A stretch of 64,000 nt of DNA, taken from NCBI GenBank assembly GCA_037190845.1, contig JBBCJI010000010.1:58773-122772 (forward strand), written 5' to 3'. The stretch's first letter is position 1; every line of letters starts with the position of its first letter. The notes beneath the pieces are model-generated. The model was not told the origin of the DNA, searched no databases, and was given only the letters and a program-made list of their open reading frames with translations. Both the position numbers and the translations under genes were made by a program. The DNA is from JBEBVQ01 sp037190845 (GTDB lineage: Bacteria > Bacteroidota > Bacteroidia > Chitinophagales > Chitinophagaceae). Positions 26,820-36,448 of this stretch are shown here, piece after piece.

Positions 26820-27668
26820 TTATTGTTTGTTCTCTCTGTCTTTTTTCTTTTCCTGATCTTTCCATATTTTTTTCATGGCTTCCATTGGAATTACATTGAG
26901 CTGCTGTGTTTCACAATTCCATATGCTCATATACTTTTCTGAAACCACGGTATGTTGCTTCCAATCGGCGTATCGGGCATAAAGCATCAGGGTACATATA
27001 TCCGTTGCGGTCATGAAGTCACCTGTTTCGGATGCATGCGAATGCATAGTTCCAAGGGGTTTATTGGTCTCTTCCTGATCCGTGTAGTATACAGGTATCA
27101 GATTCCTGTGGAGCCGTTTTTTTGTTATCAGGTTATTGTTTTTATCAAATGTGAGCAGGTAATCATTTCCGAAGAGTACAACGCCGCTTTGCTGTGATGC
27201 GGTCAGTACATACACTTTCTTTTCGTTTCCGCTGATCAGTGGGATGACGTTCAGGTTTGTGTTGGTATAGGTTTTAAATAAGGTGTCTGATACGATTATA
27301 TCAAAAGCATACTTTCTGATTGTATACAAATCTTTTTCAGCAGGATTAAAATCCCGCTCTGCCAGATCTGTTGTTGCTGTACCGGGGTTGTACGTACTAT
27401 CAAAGGAAATGGTGCCGATCACTTTTGCGTCTTTGGAGAAAAAAATACATTTCGTGATCTCATTTTCCGTATATGAAAAATAACCGCCGATATTTTCTTT
27501 CTGCTTGTATTTTTCCATAAAAATGTCTGTACCATGCCAGGAAGCCATTTCCGATCTGTACAGTTTTTTTCCCTCATCAATAATGGGTTGCGTCAGTTTG
27601 GAAAAATCTTTTTGCCCCAATGCATTTGTTATGCTTAAGACGAATAAAAAGAAGAGGACTGTTTTCAT
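26820..27668 (-). CDS. Secreted protein of unknown function with a JAMM-like HxH...TxxD motif
   Basis: A signal peptide is cleaved near NALGQ (residue 19), leaving a 263-residue mature protein. A late motif GTMHSHASETGDFMTATDI (His209, His211, Asp223) resembles the JAB/JAMM zinc-peptidase signature HxHx7SxxD but is one residue longer and has Thr for Ser. The region before it (SGVVLFGNDYLLTFDKNNN) could supply the beta strand of such a fold. Remote JAMM homology is a guess; otherwise it is a hypothetical secreted protein. No sorting domain is present, so it is likely periplasmic. Confidence 0.6.
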   Translation of the reverse strand: MKTVLFFLFVLSITNALGQKDFSKLTQPIIDEGKKLYRSEMASWHGTDIFMEKYKQKENIGGYFSYTENEITKCIFFSKDAKVIGTISFDSTYNPGTATTDLAERDFNPAEKDLYTIRKYAFDIIVSDTLFKTYTNTNLNVIPLISGNEKKVYVLTASQQSGVVLFGNDYLLTFDKNNNLITKKRLHRNLIPVYYTDQEETNKPLGTMHSHASETGDFMTATDICTLMLYARYADWKQHTVVSEKYMSIWNCETQQLNVIPMEAMKKIWKDQEKKKDRENKQ

Positions 27669-27929
27669 ATAATATCATTATGGTTGATCCGGGTTGATAT
27701 GATTGACCGGCTTTTTGACCATACATTTTTTCATGAATCTACTACAATATGAGAAAGCAGGGTTATTCAGATAGCCTTTATTATGCTCAAAACGCCTGTC
27801 CTTATTAAATATATATGTTGTGATAAATCATAAGTCATTGATTATATTATCAATTGTAAAAATGCTTAGTTTGCATCGCATTTATGATGTTGCAAGGTTT
27901 GTCTGTTCCGGTTAGTTAATTTATTTATT

Positions 27930-30575
27930 ATGCGTTTTGGTTTACTCTTTACCTTGCTATGTGCTTTTGTTTACTCAGGTTATGCCCAGACTCCCATTTC
28001 AGGTATCATCAACGTGTACACGCCGGTAACGGCTATTGACACCTGTACCAATTCTATAACGGTTTCTGCTCCTGCAGGTTTTAATCCGGGAGACCGTGTG
28101 CTTATCATCCAGATGAAAGGTGCAACGATAAATCTGACGAATACGGCATCCTTTGGTGACATCATTGATTACGGTAGCGCAGGTAAATCGGAGTTTGCCT
28201 ATATTGCTTCGGTTACCGGAAATAATATAAGTTTTGTACAGACGCTGTTGCATCAGTACGATATTGCAGGTGCTGTGCAACTGATACGTGTACCGCAATA
28301 CAACAATATCACTGTATCGGGTACGCTTACCTGTCCGGCATGGAATGGATCCACGGGCGGCGTATTGGTAATTGAAGTTGCGGGTACGCTTACGTTGAAT
28401 GCAGGTATGGATGTCGCAGGTATGGGATTCCGGTTAGGGCCGGCGTCCTCGGGTAACAACAATTGTCATATACAGGATTTTGTGGTGCCGGTATCGGGTG
28501 GCTCCGGTGCCTATAAAGGAGAAGGTATTGTTGTTTATAACAATGCCACGAACGGTGGAAGAGGTAAGCTGGCCAACGGCGGCGGCGGCGGGAACCTGCA
28601 TAACGCCGGCGGCGGTGGCGGTGGCAACTACGGGAGAGGTGGTAATGGTGGTAATGGGTGCATCAACTGTTGCGGCAACTACCTGAATACCGGTGGTATA
28701 GGTGGCGGAGCGCTCAATTACGGTCAGCATCGATTGTTTCTCGGCGGTGGTGGTGGCGGTGGTCACCAGAATAACGGGGTGATGAGCACCGGCGGTAACG
28801 GTGGTGGCCTGATACTGGTGCGTGCCGGTATCATTCATGCTGCGTCCGGTATAACCCTTACGGCTGATGGCCTGGCGTCCGGTGATATAAATGGGTCAGC
28901 AGGTGATGGTGTGGGTGGCGCAGGTGCAGGCGGCACTGTTGCTATAGATGCACAGCAAATTACGGGCAGCACTATTGCTGTAAATGCCCGCGGTGGGAAA
29001 GGAGGCGATAACTACGTTTTCGGTAGCGGTGACGGTGCCGGCGGGGGCGGCGGGGGCGGCACCATCCTGTTGAGCAGCTCTACTCTTCAATCTGCTATCT
29101 CATCAAATACCTCGGGCGGAGCAGCCGGATATACCCACCACATAAACAGTTATCATGGAGCCGGACCGGGACAACCCGGTGCAGTATCCACTGACCTGGT
29201 AATACAAGAAAGTACTACACCCTGGATACCCATAACTACCGTCGTTGCCAGCGCAGACACCACCATATGTCCCGGTGATACCGCAACTTTGCAGGCGATC
29301 GGCAGCTATCCCGGCGCTGTTTTCCGTTGGAGTACCGGGGAGACTACACCTGTCATAAAAGTTTCTGCCGCCGGTTCCTATTGGCTGGAAATAAATGCCA
29401 ATAGTTATTATTGTCCTTTAAGAGACACCGTCACAGTCAGCATAGTACCTGCACCTGCACCGGATCTGGGCCCGGATCGCGGTGTATGTGATAAAGACCT
29501 GCCACTCATCCTGTCTGCACCACAGCCCCCGGGCGCCACCTATCTCTGGAGTAACGGACGGTCAGATGACCAAATGTATGTCGGCAACAGCGGAACATTC
29601 TGGGTGGAGGTAATGTATATGGGGTGCAGGCAAAGTGATACCGTCGCTATTACCGTTGTGCCGACCCCCGTTGTATATGCAGGGCCCGACAGTACGATTT
29701 GTGAACAGTATCCGCTCGTCCTCTCGGCAGGTAATATACCCGGTGCCGCATATCTCTGGAGCACGGGCGACACAACATCATCTATCCGGGTAAATGCTAC
29801 CGGGACGTATAGGGTGACGGTTGACCTGCATGGGTGTATCGTCCATGATACCGTACAGATTACGGCTTTGCCGCCACCGGATGTAAACTTGGGAGCAGAT
29901 CAGGATATTTGTCCGGACCAGGAAATCCTCCTGAGTGATAGTAATGGCAATGGCAGCCGGTATCTCTGGAATACGGGGGATACCACGGCAACTATTGCCG
30001 CACGTAATGCAGGGATATACTATCTCACCGTTTTTACAGACGATGGCTGTGATGGTAGCGATACCGTACGCGTTTCGGATTATCCGAAACCGGAGGTCTT
30101 TCTCGGCATGGATACGACCGTATGTGAAGAAACACCACTGCAGATTATTCCCCGGCAGGTGAGCTATGCTGATTCTTTGCTTTGGTCGGATGGAAGCAGT
30201 GGCGCCAGTCTGTTGGTTCGCTACGGTGGTTTCTATACTGTTACGGCGCTGAATAAATGTGGCGCTGCCAGTGATACAATTGAAGTAAAGCAGAAATTCT
30301 GTGACATATGGCTTCCAAATGCATTTACGCCGGACGGAGACGGTCTGAATGATGTATTCCGCGTTCTGGGCAATATTGCCACAATCCACCACATGGAGTT
30401 CAGCATATTTAACCGCTGGGGAGAACGTATCTTTTATACGGAGGACAAATATGCAGGCTGGGATGGGCATTTCAAAGGCACGATCGCACAGATAGGTACG
30501 TACGTATATCTTTTAAAATACCGGATAGGCAACGAGCCGTTTATCCGGAAAGGTAACTTTCATCTGTTGAGGTAG
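27930..30575 (+). CDS. Large surface protein, Gly-rich head, Ig-like repeats, T9SS type B tail
   Basis: The product is 881 residues with a signal ending near GYAQ. The head (about 20-420) is beta-rich and contains an extreme glycine-rich stretch (about 200-390, runs such as GGGGGGNYGRGGNGGNG), as in pectin-lyase-like or elastic surface proteins. Then come five to six ~80-residue Ig-like repeats with the pattern LGPD...IC...YLWSTGDTT...GTYxVTV. The sorting domain begins WLPNAFTPDGDGLNDVFRV (about 792) and has FNRWGERIFY and WDGHFKGT. The repeat region and tail are colinear, repeat by repeat, with the protein at 60799, whereas the heads are unrelated. Confidence 0.88.
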   Translation: MRFGLLFTLLCAFVYSGYAQTPISGIINVYTPVTAIDTCTNSITVSAPAGFNPGDRVLIIQMKGATINLTNTASFGDIIDYGSAGKSEFAYIASVTGNNISFVQTLLHQYDIAGAVQLIRVPQYNNITVSGTLTCPAWNGSTGGVLVIEVAGTLTLNAGMDVAGMGFRLGPASSGNNNCHIQDFVVPVSGGSGAYKGEGIVVYNNATNGGRGKLANGGGGGNLHNAGGGGGGNYGRGGNGGNGCINCCGNYLNTGGIGGGALNYGQHRLFLGGGGGGGHQNNGVMSTGGNGGGLILVRAGIIHAASGITLTADGLASGDINGSAGDGVGGAGAGGTVAIDAQQITGSTIAVNARGGKGGDNYVFGSGDGAGGGGGGGTILLSSSTLQSAISSNTSGGAAGYTHHINSYHGAGPGQPGAVSTDLVIQESTTPWIPITTVVASADTTICPGDTATLQAIGSYPGAVFRWSTGETTPVIKVSAAGSYWLEINANSYYCPLRDTVTVSIVPAPAPDLGPDRGVCDKDLPLILSAPQPPGATYLWSNGRSDDQMYVGNSGTFWVEVMYMGCRQSDTVAITVVPTPVVYAGPDSTICEQYPLVLSAGNIPGAAYLWSTGDTTSSIRVNATGTYRVTVDLHGCIVHDTVQITALPPPDVNLGADQDICPDQEILLSDSNGNGSRYLWNTGDTTATIAARNAGIYYLTVFTDDGCDGSDTVRVSDYPKPEVFLGMDTTVCEETPLQIIPRQVSYADSLLWSDGSSGASLLVRYGGFYTVTALNKCGAASDTIEVKQKFCDIWLPNAFTPDGDGLNDVFRVLGNIATIHHMEFSIFNRWGERIFYTEDKYAGWDGHFKGTIAQIGTYVYLLKYRIGNEPFIRKGNFHLLR

Positions 30576-30646
30576 CAGATTTTGTTTTACCTGGTTTAAG
30601 CGAAGCGTTTCCGGACGGCGTTCCGGGAAGTCCGGAAAAATCGCCA

Positions 30647-30874
30647 TTGATTGTGTATAGGGTGATAGTGTCTGCGACAGTGCCCTGGTCTTTTAACTTC
30701 CGGGCTGTTGATCGAATCTTTTTGGTATATGGCGGCTTTGATGGTAGCAGCGCATGGGACGGCAACTATAATGGAAAGCCTTCTGAGTCCGGGACATACT
30801 TCTATCATGTTGCGGTGAAAAGGATAGACGGGCTGGAACGCCGGTTTCAGGGTAGCGTACAACTGATCAGGTAA
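30647..30874 (+). pseudogene. Relic of a T9SS type B sorting domain
   Basis: In the 397-bp gap 30576-30972 one frame preserves the end of a type B sorting domain: GGFDGSSAWDGNYNGKPSES, then GTYFYHVAVKRIDG and a final QGSVQLIR before the stop. The part before it (NFRAVDRIFLVYGG) is a decayed version of the usual F-RVFNRWG strand. The NAFTPNGDG opening and the whole export body are gone. It lies right behind a complete cargo gene of the same class, suggesting deletion of a tandem paralogue. The remaining bases of the gap show nothing. Confidence 0.65.
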
Positions 30875-30972
30875 CAGGAATGCCGGGAGCATGGTGACTG
30901 TAGTGATAAAGTAGTGCATAATAATAAACGCACAGTACAGTTTCTGAGCTTGAATTTTTTTATTTTCACCTT

Positions 30973-33900
30973 ATGAAGGGATCAATAACAGTTTTCTTTT
31001 TCTGGTATTTTATTGCCAGTATAAGTAATATAGCGCATGGGCAGACCTTAAGTCTGGACCATGCAACTGCTTATGCAGATACCAACATTTGCTATCTGAA
31101 TAAAAAAGTGTTTTTTACAGGGCAGGTAAATGCATATAACTATATAACGAAACCCTATCTCATTACTGCAGATTTTGGTAACGGGACAACAGATACATTA
31201 CACAAAGCGACCAACCTCAATTTTGACTTCAAGGATACCTTCAGAGTTACGGGTATGTTTTCATCTGCGGGATTAACCACAGTAAAGATCCGTCTGTTTG
31301 ATGACCGGAATGTCTTAATGGATAGTATTGTCCGGGAGTATGATGTGAATAATTGTGAGGGCGGTAGTGGGAAGGTTTTTTACGATGCATTGCAGAACTG
31401 TATACACGATGGGGATGAACTGAGGCTGATAAATCATTTTATCTGGTTTTCAGTGAATGGACAAGGCATCCGTGCTTTTCTTGATCTGGACGGTTTTTTT
31501 AATGTACCGGTTTTTCCCGGAGATACAATTACCCTGCCGGATCAGGAGATTGAATGGATGACTGCATATATCAGTAATGCTGCTTGTTCCTGGACTCCGA
31601 TAACCGGGCAGGTCTATAACAAGCATGTACCGGTACGACTCAATCAGCCGCATTTTTTTGGAACAAGTAGTGATGATTATGGCCCTTATTATATCTGTAC
31701 CAAGACCGGGGATTATTATTTTTCTTTTGGGATTAGTTCTCCGAGAGGCGGTACAAGGTATACCAAACTTGCACTTGGAAATGCCGGCGCCCCCCTTGAT
31801 CCAATACCGTATTCTAAGACAGACCGTTCCTACCAATATGCCAGATACGACACTGCCGGTTTCTACAATACTACGATACTGCTGTATGGGGGTATACATG
31901 GAACATATGGCCCTATTATGGCTTCCCGGAGAAAGGTGTATGCGGCAGATTGTAAGGACGTGGTAGTGTCGCTTTTTTATGATGCAAATGCTAATTGCAT
32001 TAAGGATAGCAATGAGCGGGCGCTTCCGGCACATGATGTGTGGCTGTATTCAGGAATACGGAATCGTTATCCGGTCTCTGCGGATACCGGTGGCTATTTG
32101 AATGTGAGTGTATACCCGGGCGATACGGTTATCATTGATAGTATTGTAGAGGTTCATGCTGTTCCCGGGTACTATACACCTCATAAGATATCCTCAGTTG
32201 AAGTTTGCGGCAAGCGGAAAATAACATGGGATGACAGTTTTTTAGTGGCGCCATATCGCCCGTATGGAAAAATACAGTGGGGTGGCTCATCAGCAAATGA
32301 GGCTTGTATGTATGATACGCTGACATTTTCTGTGTTCTCCGGTACCTTAGGGATCCCGTATAATACACGGGGAAAGCTAACCGGATATTGGGGGGATGGA
32401 ACTGCTGATTCGGTAGATGTCGTGTTCCGGTCGGATACGCTCACCGCACAAATCCGGCACATGTATATCTCATCGGGGAATATGGCTGTCATGTTTGTGC
32501 TGCAACTGGGTACAATACAGGATACATTCAGGATGGACTACCGTGTGGGAGATTGTTATTATAACTATGTCAGGGCATACCGGGATCTGAACAGAAACTG
32601 CGTAAAAGACCCCGGCGAACCATATATCAATGATTATGCTGCCCGGATGACCAGCCGTGATTGTAGTACGGATATATCAACCGGAATTGCCCGCTGTACC
32701 ATATATGGCGCGGCGGATAGTGTAGGTAATATAAATGCACGCAATTATGGTTTGTATAACAGGAACACTACCGGCTCTTTCTGTAACTGGCCTGTATTTA
32801 ATACGCCTAATCAATTCAGTGAGCTCCCGCTTATTGATAGTGTCAGCTTTACGGGTAGCATCCAGTTTACCGGGATTAATCCTTGCCAAAACCGTAATAT
32901 GCCATTAGTTTCTGTATGGGTATCCGGCAATACTTCCGGTGATATATACAGGATGGAATATTATCCGGGAGATGGTAATGTTATCAGCCATTCGATGGAT
33001 GATCTGTCACGTTGGTCATATGCCTGGTGGATACAGCCTGGTCATACTTATCTGCCGGGAATATATTATCCGGGAATGCGTGTTTTTAATGAAACCAAAA
33101 ATATAGCCGTATACGAGTATCAGACTTCTGATCCGGTAGGGGTAACAGATACATGCGGCGGCAGGCTAACAGTTAATCTTTACCATGATGTCAACAATAA
33201 TTGTGTGCGTGATGGGGTTGATGTCGGTTTAGTCAATGCGTATGTTCATGGCTTTAAAAACGGTGTCCCGGTTGCCGGCTATACAGATGCTGGGGGAAAG
33301 ATTCGCTTTCCGGCTGATGAATATGATGTATTTGATCTTCGTTATCCCACCCATACCGGGAATCTGAACCTCTCCTGCGGCCGTCCGGAAGAACAACTGA
33401 TATCCTATCCTTTTGACACGCCTGTTGTGGATGTGCCATATACATGTGCCGGTTTACCGGACTTATCGGTTTCGATGACACATATACATTGGATACCGGG
33501 TCTGATCGACACAATATATTTATACATAAGCGGGCATCGTTGTGTTCCGGACCCGGGGAAGGTTGTGCTGAAACTGGATCCGCGTATGAAGATCTTGTAC
33601 CATTCCTGGGGGCAGCCACAGTCATCCGGTGGTGCTATGTCGTGGAATGTCTCTTCCATGCAAACGCTGCCGGACGTGATCAAGGTTGCAATTGATGTTA
33701 ACGACATGCTCCGGGGAGAAGAACTATGCGTATATGCTGAGATTACGGCCGCATTCCCGGAAAGAAACACAGCGAATAATCATTTCTCTCTTTGTGATGA
33801 TGTTGTGTTGCATTTTCCGGAACTACATAAATCAGTTGTAACAAATAATACCAGCCGGGACAGTGTTTATCCCGGAGACGAGTTGTTTTATACGATCAGG

Positions 33901-34491
33901 TTCAGGAATGCTACGCAGCAAAAAATAAGCAGGATATTTATTACAGATACGCTGAACGATTATTTTGAACAGAACACACTGGTGTTACAAAGGATTAGCG
34001 CTTCGCATCAGTTTGCGCTTATTGACGATCATATCATGCGTATATCATTCAATGATCTGGAGCTGGATCCCGGACAGGAAATACAGGTATCGTTTTCTGT
34101 AAAAACAAAAGCCGGTCTGGCAAGCGGAACATTGATCTCAAATCGTGCTACTGTGATACACGGGCTTCATACGGTAAGCTCTTCCGAACCTGCCCGGGTA
34201 TGGGTCAGGCAATCTTCCCCTGCCGGTGTAGATTTCCAACGTAAGCATAAAGCTAATCTGGAGATATTTCCTAATCCGGCTACCGATGTTTTTAATGTTT
34301 ACTGGTATCACGGATATCCGGGAACGACAGCCGATATGAGTATCATTGACGGAAAAGGCCGTGTCATGCAACGTACAATGTTGAAAAGCGGGTATAACGT
34401 TGTGAGGAACAATCTCACACCTGGTATTTATATTTTACGTTTCGTTTTTGATGATGAGGTGATGTTCAAAAAAATTGTTGTCAGAAGATGA
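30973..34491 (+). CDS. 1172-residue surface protein with four ~200-residue SD-type repeats and T9SS type A tail
   Basis: Signal peptide ends near IAHGQ. Four units, each opening with a calcium-loop-like motif, recur about every 600 bp: VFYDALQNCIHDGDE, LFYDANANCIKDSNE, AYRDLNRNCVKDPGE and LYHDVNNNCVRDGVD. Each is followed by beta-sandwich sequence and a YPGDT-type turn. They resemble the SdrD/CnaB-like repeats of surface adhesins. A DUF11-like domain (VYPGDELFYTIRFRNATQQK, about 965-1080) comes next. The tail runs from IFPNPATDVFNVYW to the end. Asp/Asn spacing suggests calcium-stabilised rods. Confidence 0.85.
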   Translation: MKGSITVFFFWYFIASISNIAHGQTLSLDHATAYADTNICYLNKKVFFTGQVNAYNYITKPYLITADFGNGTTDTLHKATNLNFDFKDTFRVTGMFSSAGLTTVKIRLFDDRNVLMDSIVREYDVNNCEGGSGKVFYDALQNCIHDGDELRLINHFIWFSVNGQGIRAFLDLDGFFNVPVFPGDTITLPDQEIEWMTAYISNAACSWTPITGQVYNKHVPVRLNQPHFFGTSSDDYGPYYICTKTGDYYFSFGISSPRGGTRYTKLALGNAGAPLDPIPYSKTDRSYQYARYDTAGFYNTTILLYGGIHGTYGPIMASRRKVYAADCKDVVVSLFYDANANCIKDSNERALPAHDVWLYSGIRNRYPVSADTGGYLNVSVYPGDTVIIDSIVEVHAVPGYYTPHKISSVEVCGKRKITWDDSFLVAPYRPYGKIQWGGSSANEACMYDTLTFSVFSGTLGIPYNTRGKLTGYWGDGTADSVDVVFRSDTLTAQIRHMYISSGNMAVMFVLQLGTIQDTFRMDYRVGDCYYNYVRAYRDLNRNCVKDPGEPYINDYAARMTSRDCSTDISTGIARCTIYGAADSVGNINARNYGLYNRNTTGSFCNWPVFNTPNQFSELPLIDSVSFTGSIQFTGINPCQNRNMPLVSVWVSGNTSGDIYRMEYYPGDGNVISHSMDDLSRWSYAWWIQPGHTYLPGIYYPGMRVFNETKNIAVYEYQTSDPVGVTDTCGGRLTVNLYHDVNNNCVRDGVDVGLVNAYVHGFKNGVPVAGYTDAGGKIRFPADEYDVFDLRYPTHTGNLNLSCGRPEEQLISYPFDTPVVDVPYTCAGLPDLSVSMTHIHWIPGLIDTIYLYISGHRCVPDPGKVVLKLDPRMKILYHSWGQPQSSGGAMSWNVSSMQTLPDVIKVAIDVNDMLRGEELCVYAEITAAFPERNTANNHFSLCDDVVLHFPELHKSVVTNNTSRDSVYPGDELFYTIRFRNATQQKISRIFITDTLNDYFEQNTLVLQRISASHQFALIDDHIMRISFNDLELDPGQEIQVSFSVKTKAGLASGTLISNRATVIHGLHTVSSSEPARVWVRQSSPAGVDFQRKHKANLEIFPNPATDVFNVYWYHGYPGTTADMSIIDGKGRVMQRTMLKSGYNVVRNNLTPGIYILRFVFDDEVMFKKIVVRR

Positions 34492-34530
34492 GTTTGTTGT
34501 GTGCGTACTGAATATGAATCAGTTCACTTT

Positions 34531-34558
34531 GTCATCCCGGGCTTGCCCCGGGATCTCA
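34531..34558. repeat. Short GTCATCCCGGG palindrome
   Basis: ATCCCGGG (34534-34541) and CCCGGGAT (34547-34554) pair around a 5-nt loop, flanked by GTC on the left and CTCA on the right. Essentially the same element occurs at 41991-42015. It lies between convergent cargo genes and could act as a terminator. Confidence 0.7.
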
Positions 34559-34586
34559 TGGCTGCATTGACTTTTTTAAGAGGTGA

Positions 34587-35666
34587 CTACTTATGCTCAA
34601 TCTTAATAAACCGAACCGGCTGTGCTTCTTTGCCTGGTACGGCTACTACTGCTGTATAAGTTCCGGCAGCAAAGTCGCGTATATTTATAGTTTCATATGC
34701 TTTGTTCACTGACTGGTGCAACAGGATCTTCCCCGAAATATCATAGATTTTTATTGATGCGGCGCCGGGAGCATGTATGGTTATCGTTTCCGAAGCCGGA
34801 TTGGGATATATGGAGATTTGTTGATCTTCCGGAGGTGTATTTTCTATTTGTGCCGGCCAGCTCGTCCGGATAAACAGGTAGACAGCGTCTACACAGCCGT
34901 CATCTGCTTTCGCATAGGCGCTGGCATAATACCGTCGCTGCGGATCAGGTACCGGATATATTTGTTCCCGGGCTGTCTGGTCGGGGAGTTTATCTGCCGG
35001 CAGCCATTTGATTACCTGATAATCCCGGTTGGCGCGCGTCGCTAAAGTAATAGTGCCGGGATGGATGGTAACACTATCGCGATAACCGTTGAAGTGCAGG
35101 TTTAGTGGCCGTTTTGTTCCGACTTCTATAACGACACTGTCTCTGACGATACATCCTGTATATTTGTTACTTGCCTCATATATATAGGTGCCCCTTGTAC
35201 CAGGCATCAGGGAGGCATAAGCTAATTTGCTGTTGGTGCTATGTCTGTATATACCAGGTCCCGTCCATACCCTGCTGAAATCTCCTACTACTTTTTCTTC
35301 TCCGAGCAGGAAAAAGCTGTCGCTGCATGAAACCCGGTCATCGTCAATCGCGACGCCGAAATTATCGATATACAATTCTTTTATCACAGAGTCATTTCCC
35401 AACACATACTTCAATGAGCAGCTCCTTGTCATGCTGCCACCGGATGAGATTTGTTGCGGGCTGAAGTACCACCGGCTATTTTGCTGAAAAACCCCGCAAC
35501 CGGAAAAAGTACCACCGGCAGGTATGCCCATCAGTATCACGTCTTCTTCGGTAGGGCAATAGGTGTGTCTAAGCGGGGTACTGTCTGCATGTCGAATATC
35601 CAACTGTGCGCCTGCTGTGAAAAAGAACATGCAGTATGCTGCCAGTAATAATACAATTCTTTTCAT
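34587..35666 (-). CDS. Secreted protein with T9SS type A sorting domain
   Basis: A 359-residue protein with a signal peptide ending at TAGAQ. The N-terminal half has disulfide-like cysteines and GGTFSGCGVF, VGDFSRVWTGPGIYR segments of the kind found in SprB-type Ig-like surface modules (two such modules, about 35-185). A short linker leads to the sorting domain from IYPNPASETITIHAPGAAS (about 285), with IKIYDISGKILLHQ and FAAGTYTAVV. It is convergent with the 1172-residue gene. Confidence 0.82.
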   Translation of the reverse strand: MKRIVLLLAAYCMFFFTAGAQLDIRHADSTPLRHTYCPTEEDVILMGIPAGGTFSGCGVFQQNSRWYFSPQQISSGGSMTRSCSLKYVLGNDSVIKELYIDNFGVAIDDDRVSCSDSFFLLGEEKVVGDFSRVWTGPGIYRHSTNSKLAYASLMPGTRGTYIYEASNKYTGCIVRDSVVIEVGTKRPLNLHFNGYRDSVTIHPGTITLATRANRDYQVIKWLPADKLPDQTAREQIYPVPDPQRRYYASAYAKADDGCVDAVYLFIRTSWPAQIENTPPEDQQISIYPNPASETITIHAPGAASIKIYDISGKILLHQSVNKAYETINIRDFAAGTYTAVVAVPGKEAQPVRFIKIEHK

Positions 35667-35696
35667 TTATAATATTTTGGATCAATAAAGTTATAA

Positions 35697-35843
35697 TTAA
35701 AACTCCGACAGACTCACCACCGTATCCGCCACCGGGTACCACATATTTGCCGGTTTGCCTGTCCATGGTACCAGCTCGTCGTCATGAACGCCGGTATTCA
35801 GTTTCCGGAAGAAGTTGACGATGGACTTCTCAAAAATTCTGCC
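35697..35843 (-). pseudogene. Orphan 3' gene fragment
   Basis: Between the lipoprotein gene and the cargo gene at 34587, a minus-strand frame is open for 48 codons with protein-like sequence (FEKSIVNFFRKLNTGVHDDE, then LVPWTGKPANMWYPV, ending SLSEF and a TAA). It has no start codon and a stop just upstream. I read it as the remnant of a truncated gene, family unknown. Its border with the accessory islet suggests an old deletion junction. Confidence 0.4.
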
Positions 35844-35860
35844 TCAACTGCCTTATTCCG

Positions 35861-36298
35861 TCACTTCAACCAGCATTTATAATCTACCATTGCCCAGCCT
35901 TCCGTAAAGCCGTTTGATCCCTTGCCCGGGTATTTCCGCTCATGGTCGTCCGCCAGCAAACTTCCGTCAGACTGCAGGGTATATTTCTTTATCACCCGTG
36001 TCTGATACACCCCTTTGATATTATCCTGCAACAGTTCACACCCGGGGCAGACGGTGACTGTACCTTCGTCAAAATAACCGATCAAACCACCATTAGCGAA
36101 GTACAGGTATCGCAGCTTCCTTGGCTTCTTCGTAGAGGTCGCCGGTTCTTTCCGGTTCAGCTCCTGCTGCTTCAACGTTTCCTCTTTAATGAACAATTCC
36201 CGCTCCTTCAGCGCCAATTCTTTTTCGCGTGTTGAATTTCCATTGTTGCAGTTGGTCATCAAAATAGTCAGGAACAGGAGTAAGATGATGTGCTGCAT
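35861..36298 (-). CDS. Lipoprotein with a charged coiled coil and a C-terminal domain of unknown function
   Basis: Lipobox MTNC with Cys17. A Glu/Lys/Leu-rich helix follows (STREKELALKERELFIKEET, about 22-55), reading as a coiled coil. Then comes a compact domain of about 85 residues containing GGLIGYFDEGTVTVCPGCEL with a CPxC motif and DDHERKYPGKGSNGF. No family is recognised. It is the last gene of the leftward accessory block and is separated by 150 bp from the DUF5131 gene. Confidence 0.65.
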   Translation of the reverse strand: MQHIILLLFLTILMTNCNNGNSTREKELALKERELFIKEETLKQQELNRKEPATSTKKPRKLRYLYFANGGLIGYFDEGTVTVCPGCELLQDNIKGVYQTRVIKKYTLQSDGSLLADDHERKYPGKGSNGFTEGWAMVDYKCWLK

Positions 36299-36448
36299 GC
36301 TACGTGTAATCTGCTATTTTATCTTCCTCGTCATGGAAAGTTATTTATCGTCCGAAAATCATAGAGCAGGAACGATTACATTCAACAATGCTTTCATCTC
36401 AAGTCTTTCGGGCAAGACGAAGGCTTAGTTACTTAGCCGCAGCCAATC

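Noticed and set aside
28560..29070. GGC/GGT-rich tract as a non-coding repeat array
   Set aside because: It is the in-frame Gly-rich part of the 881-residue protein, and codon third positions vary as in coding DNA.
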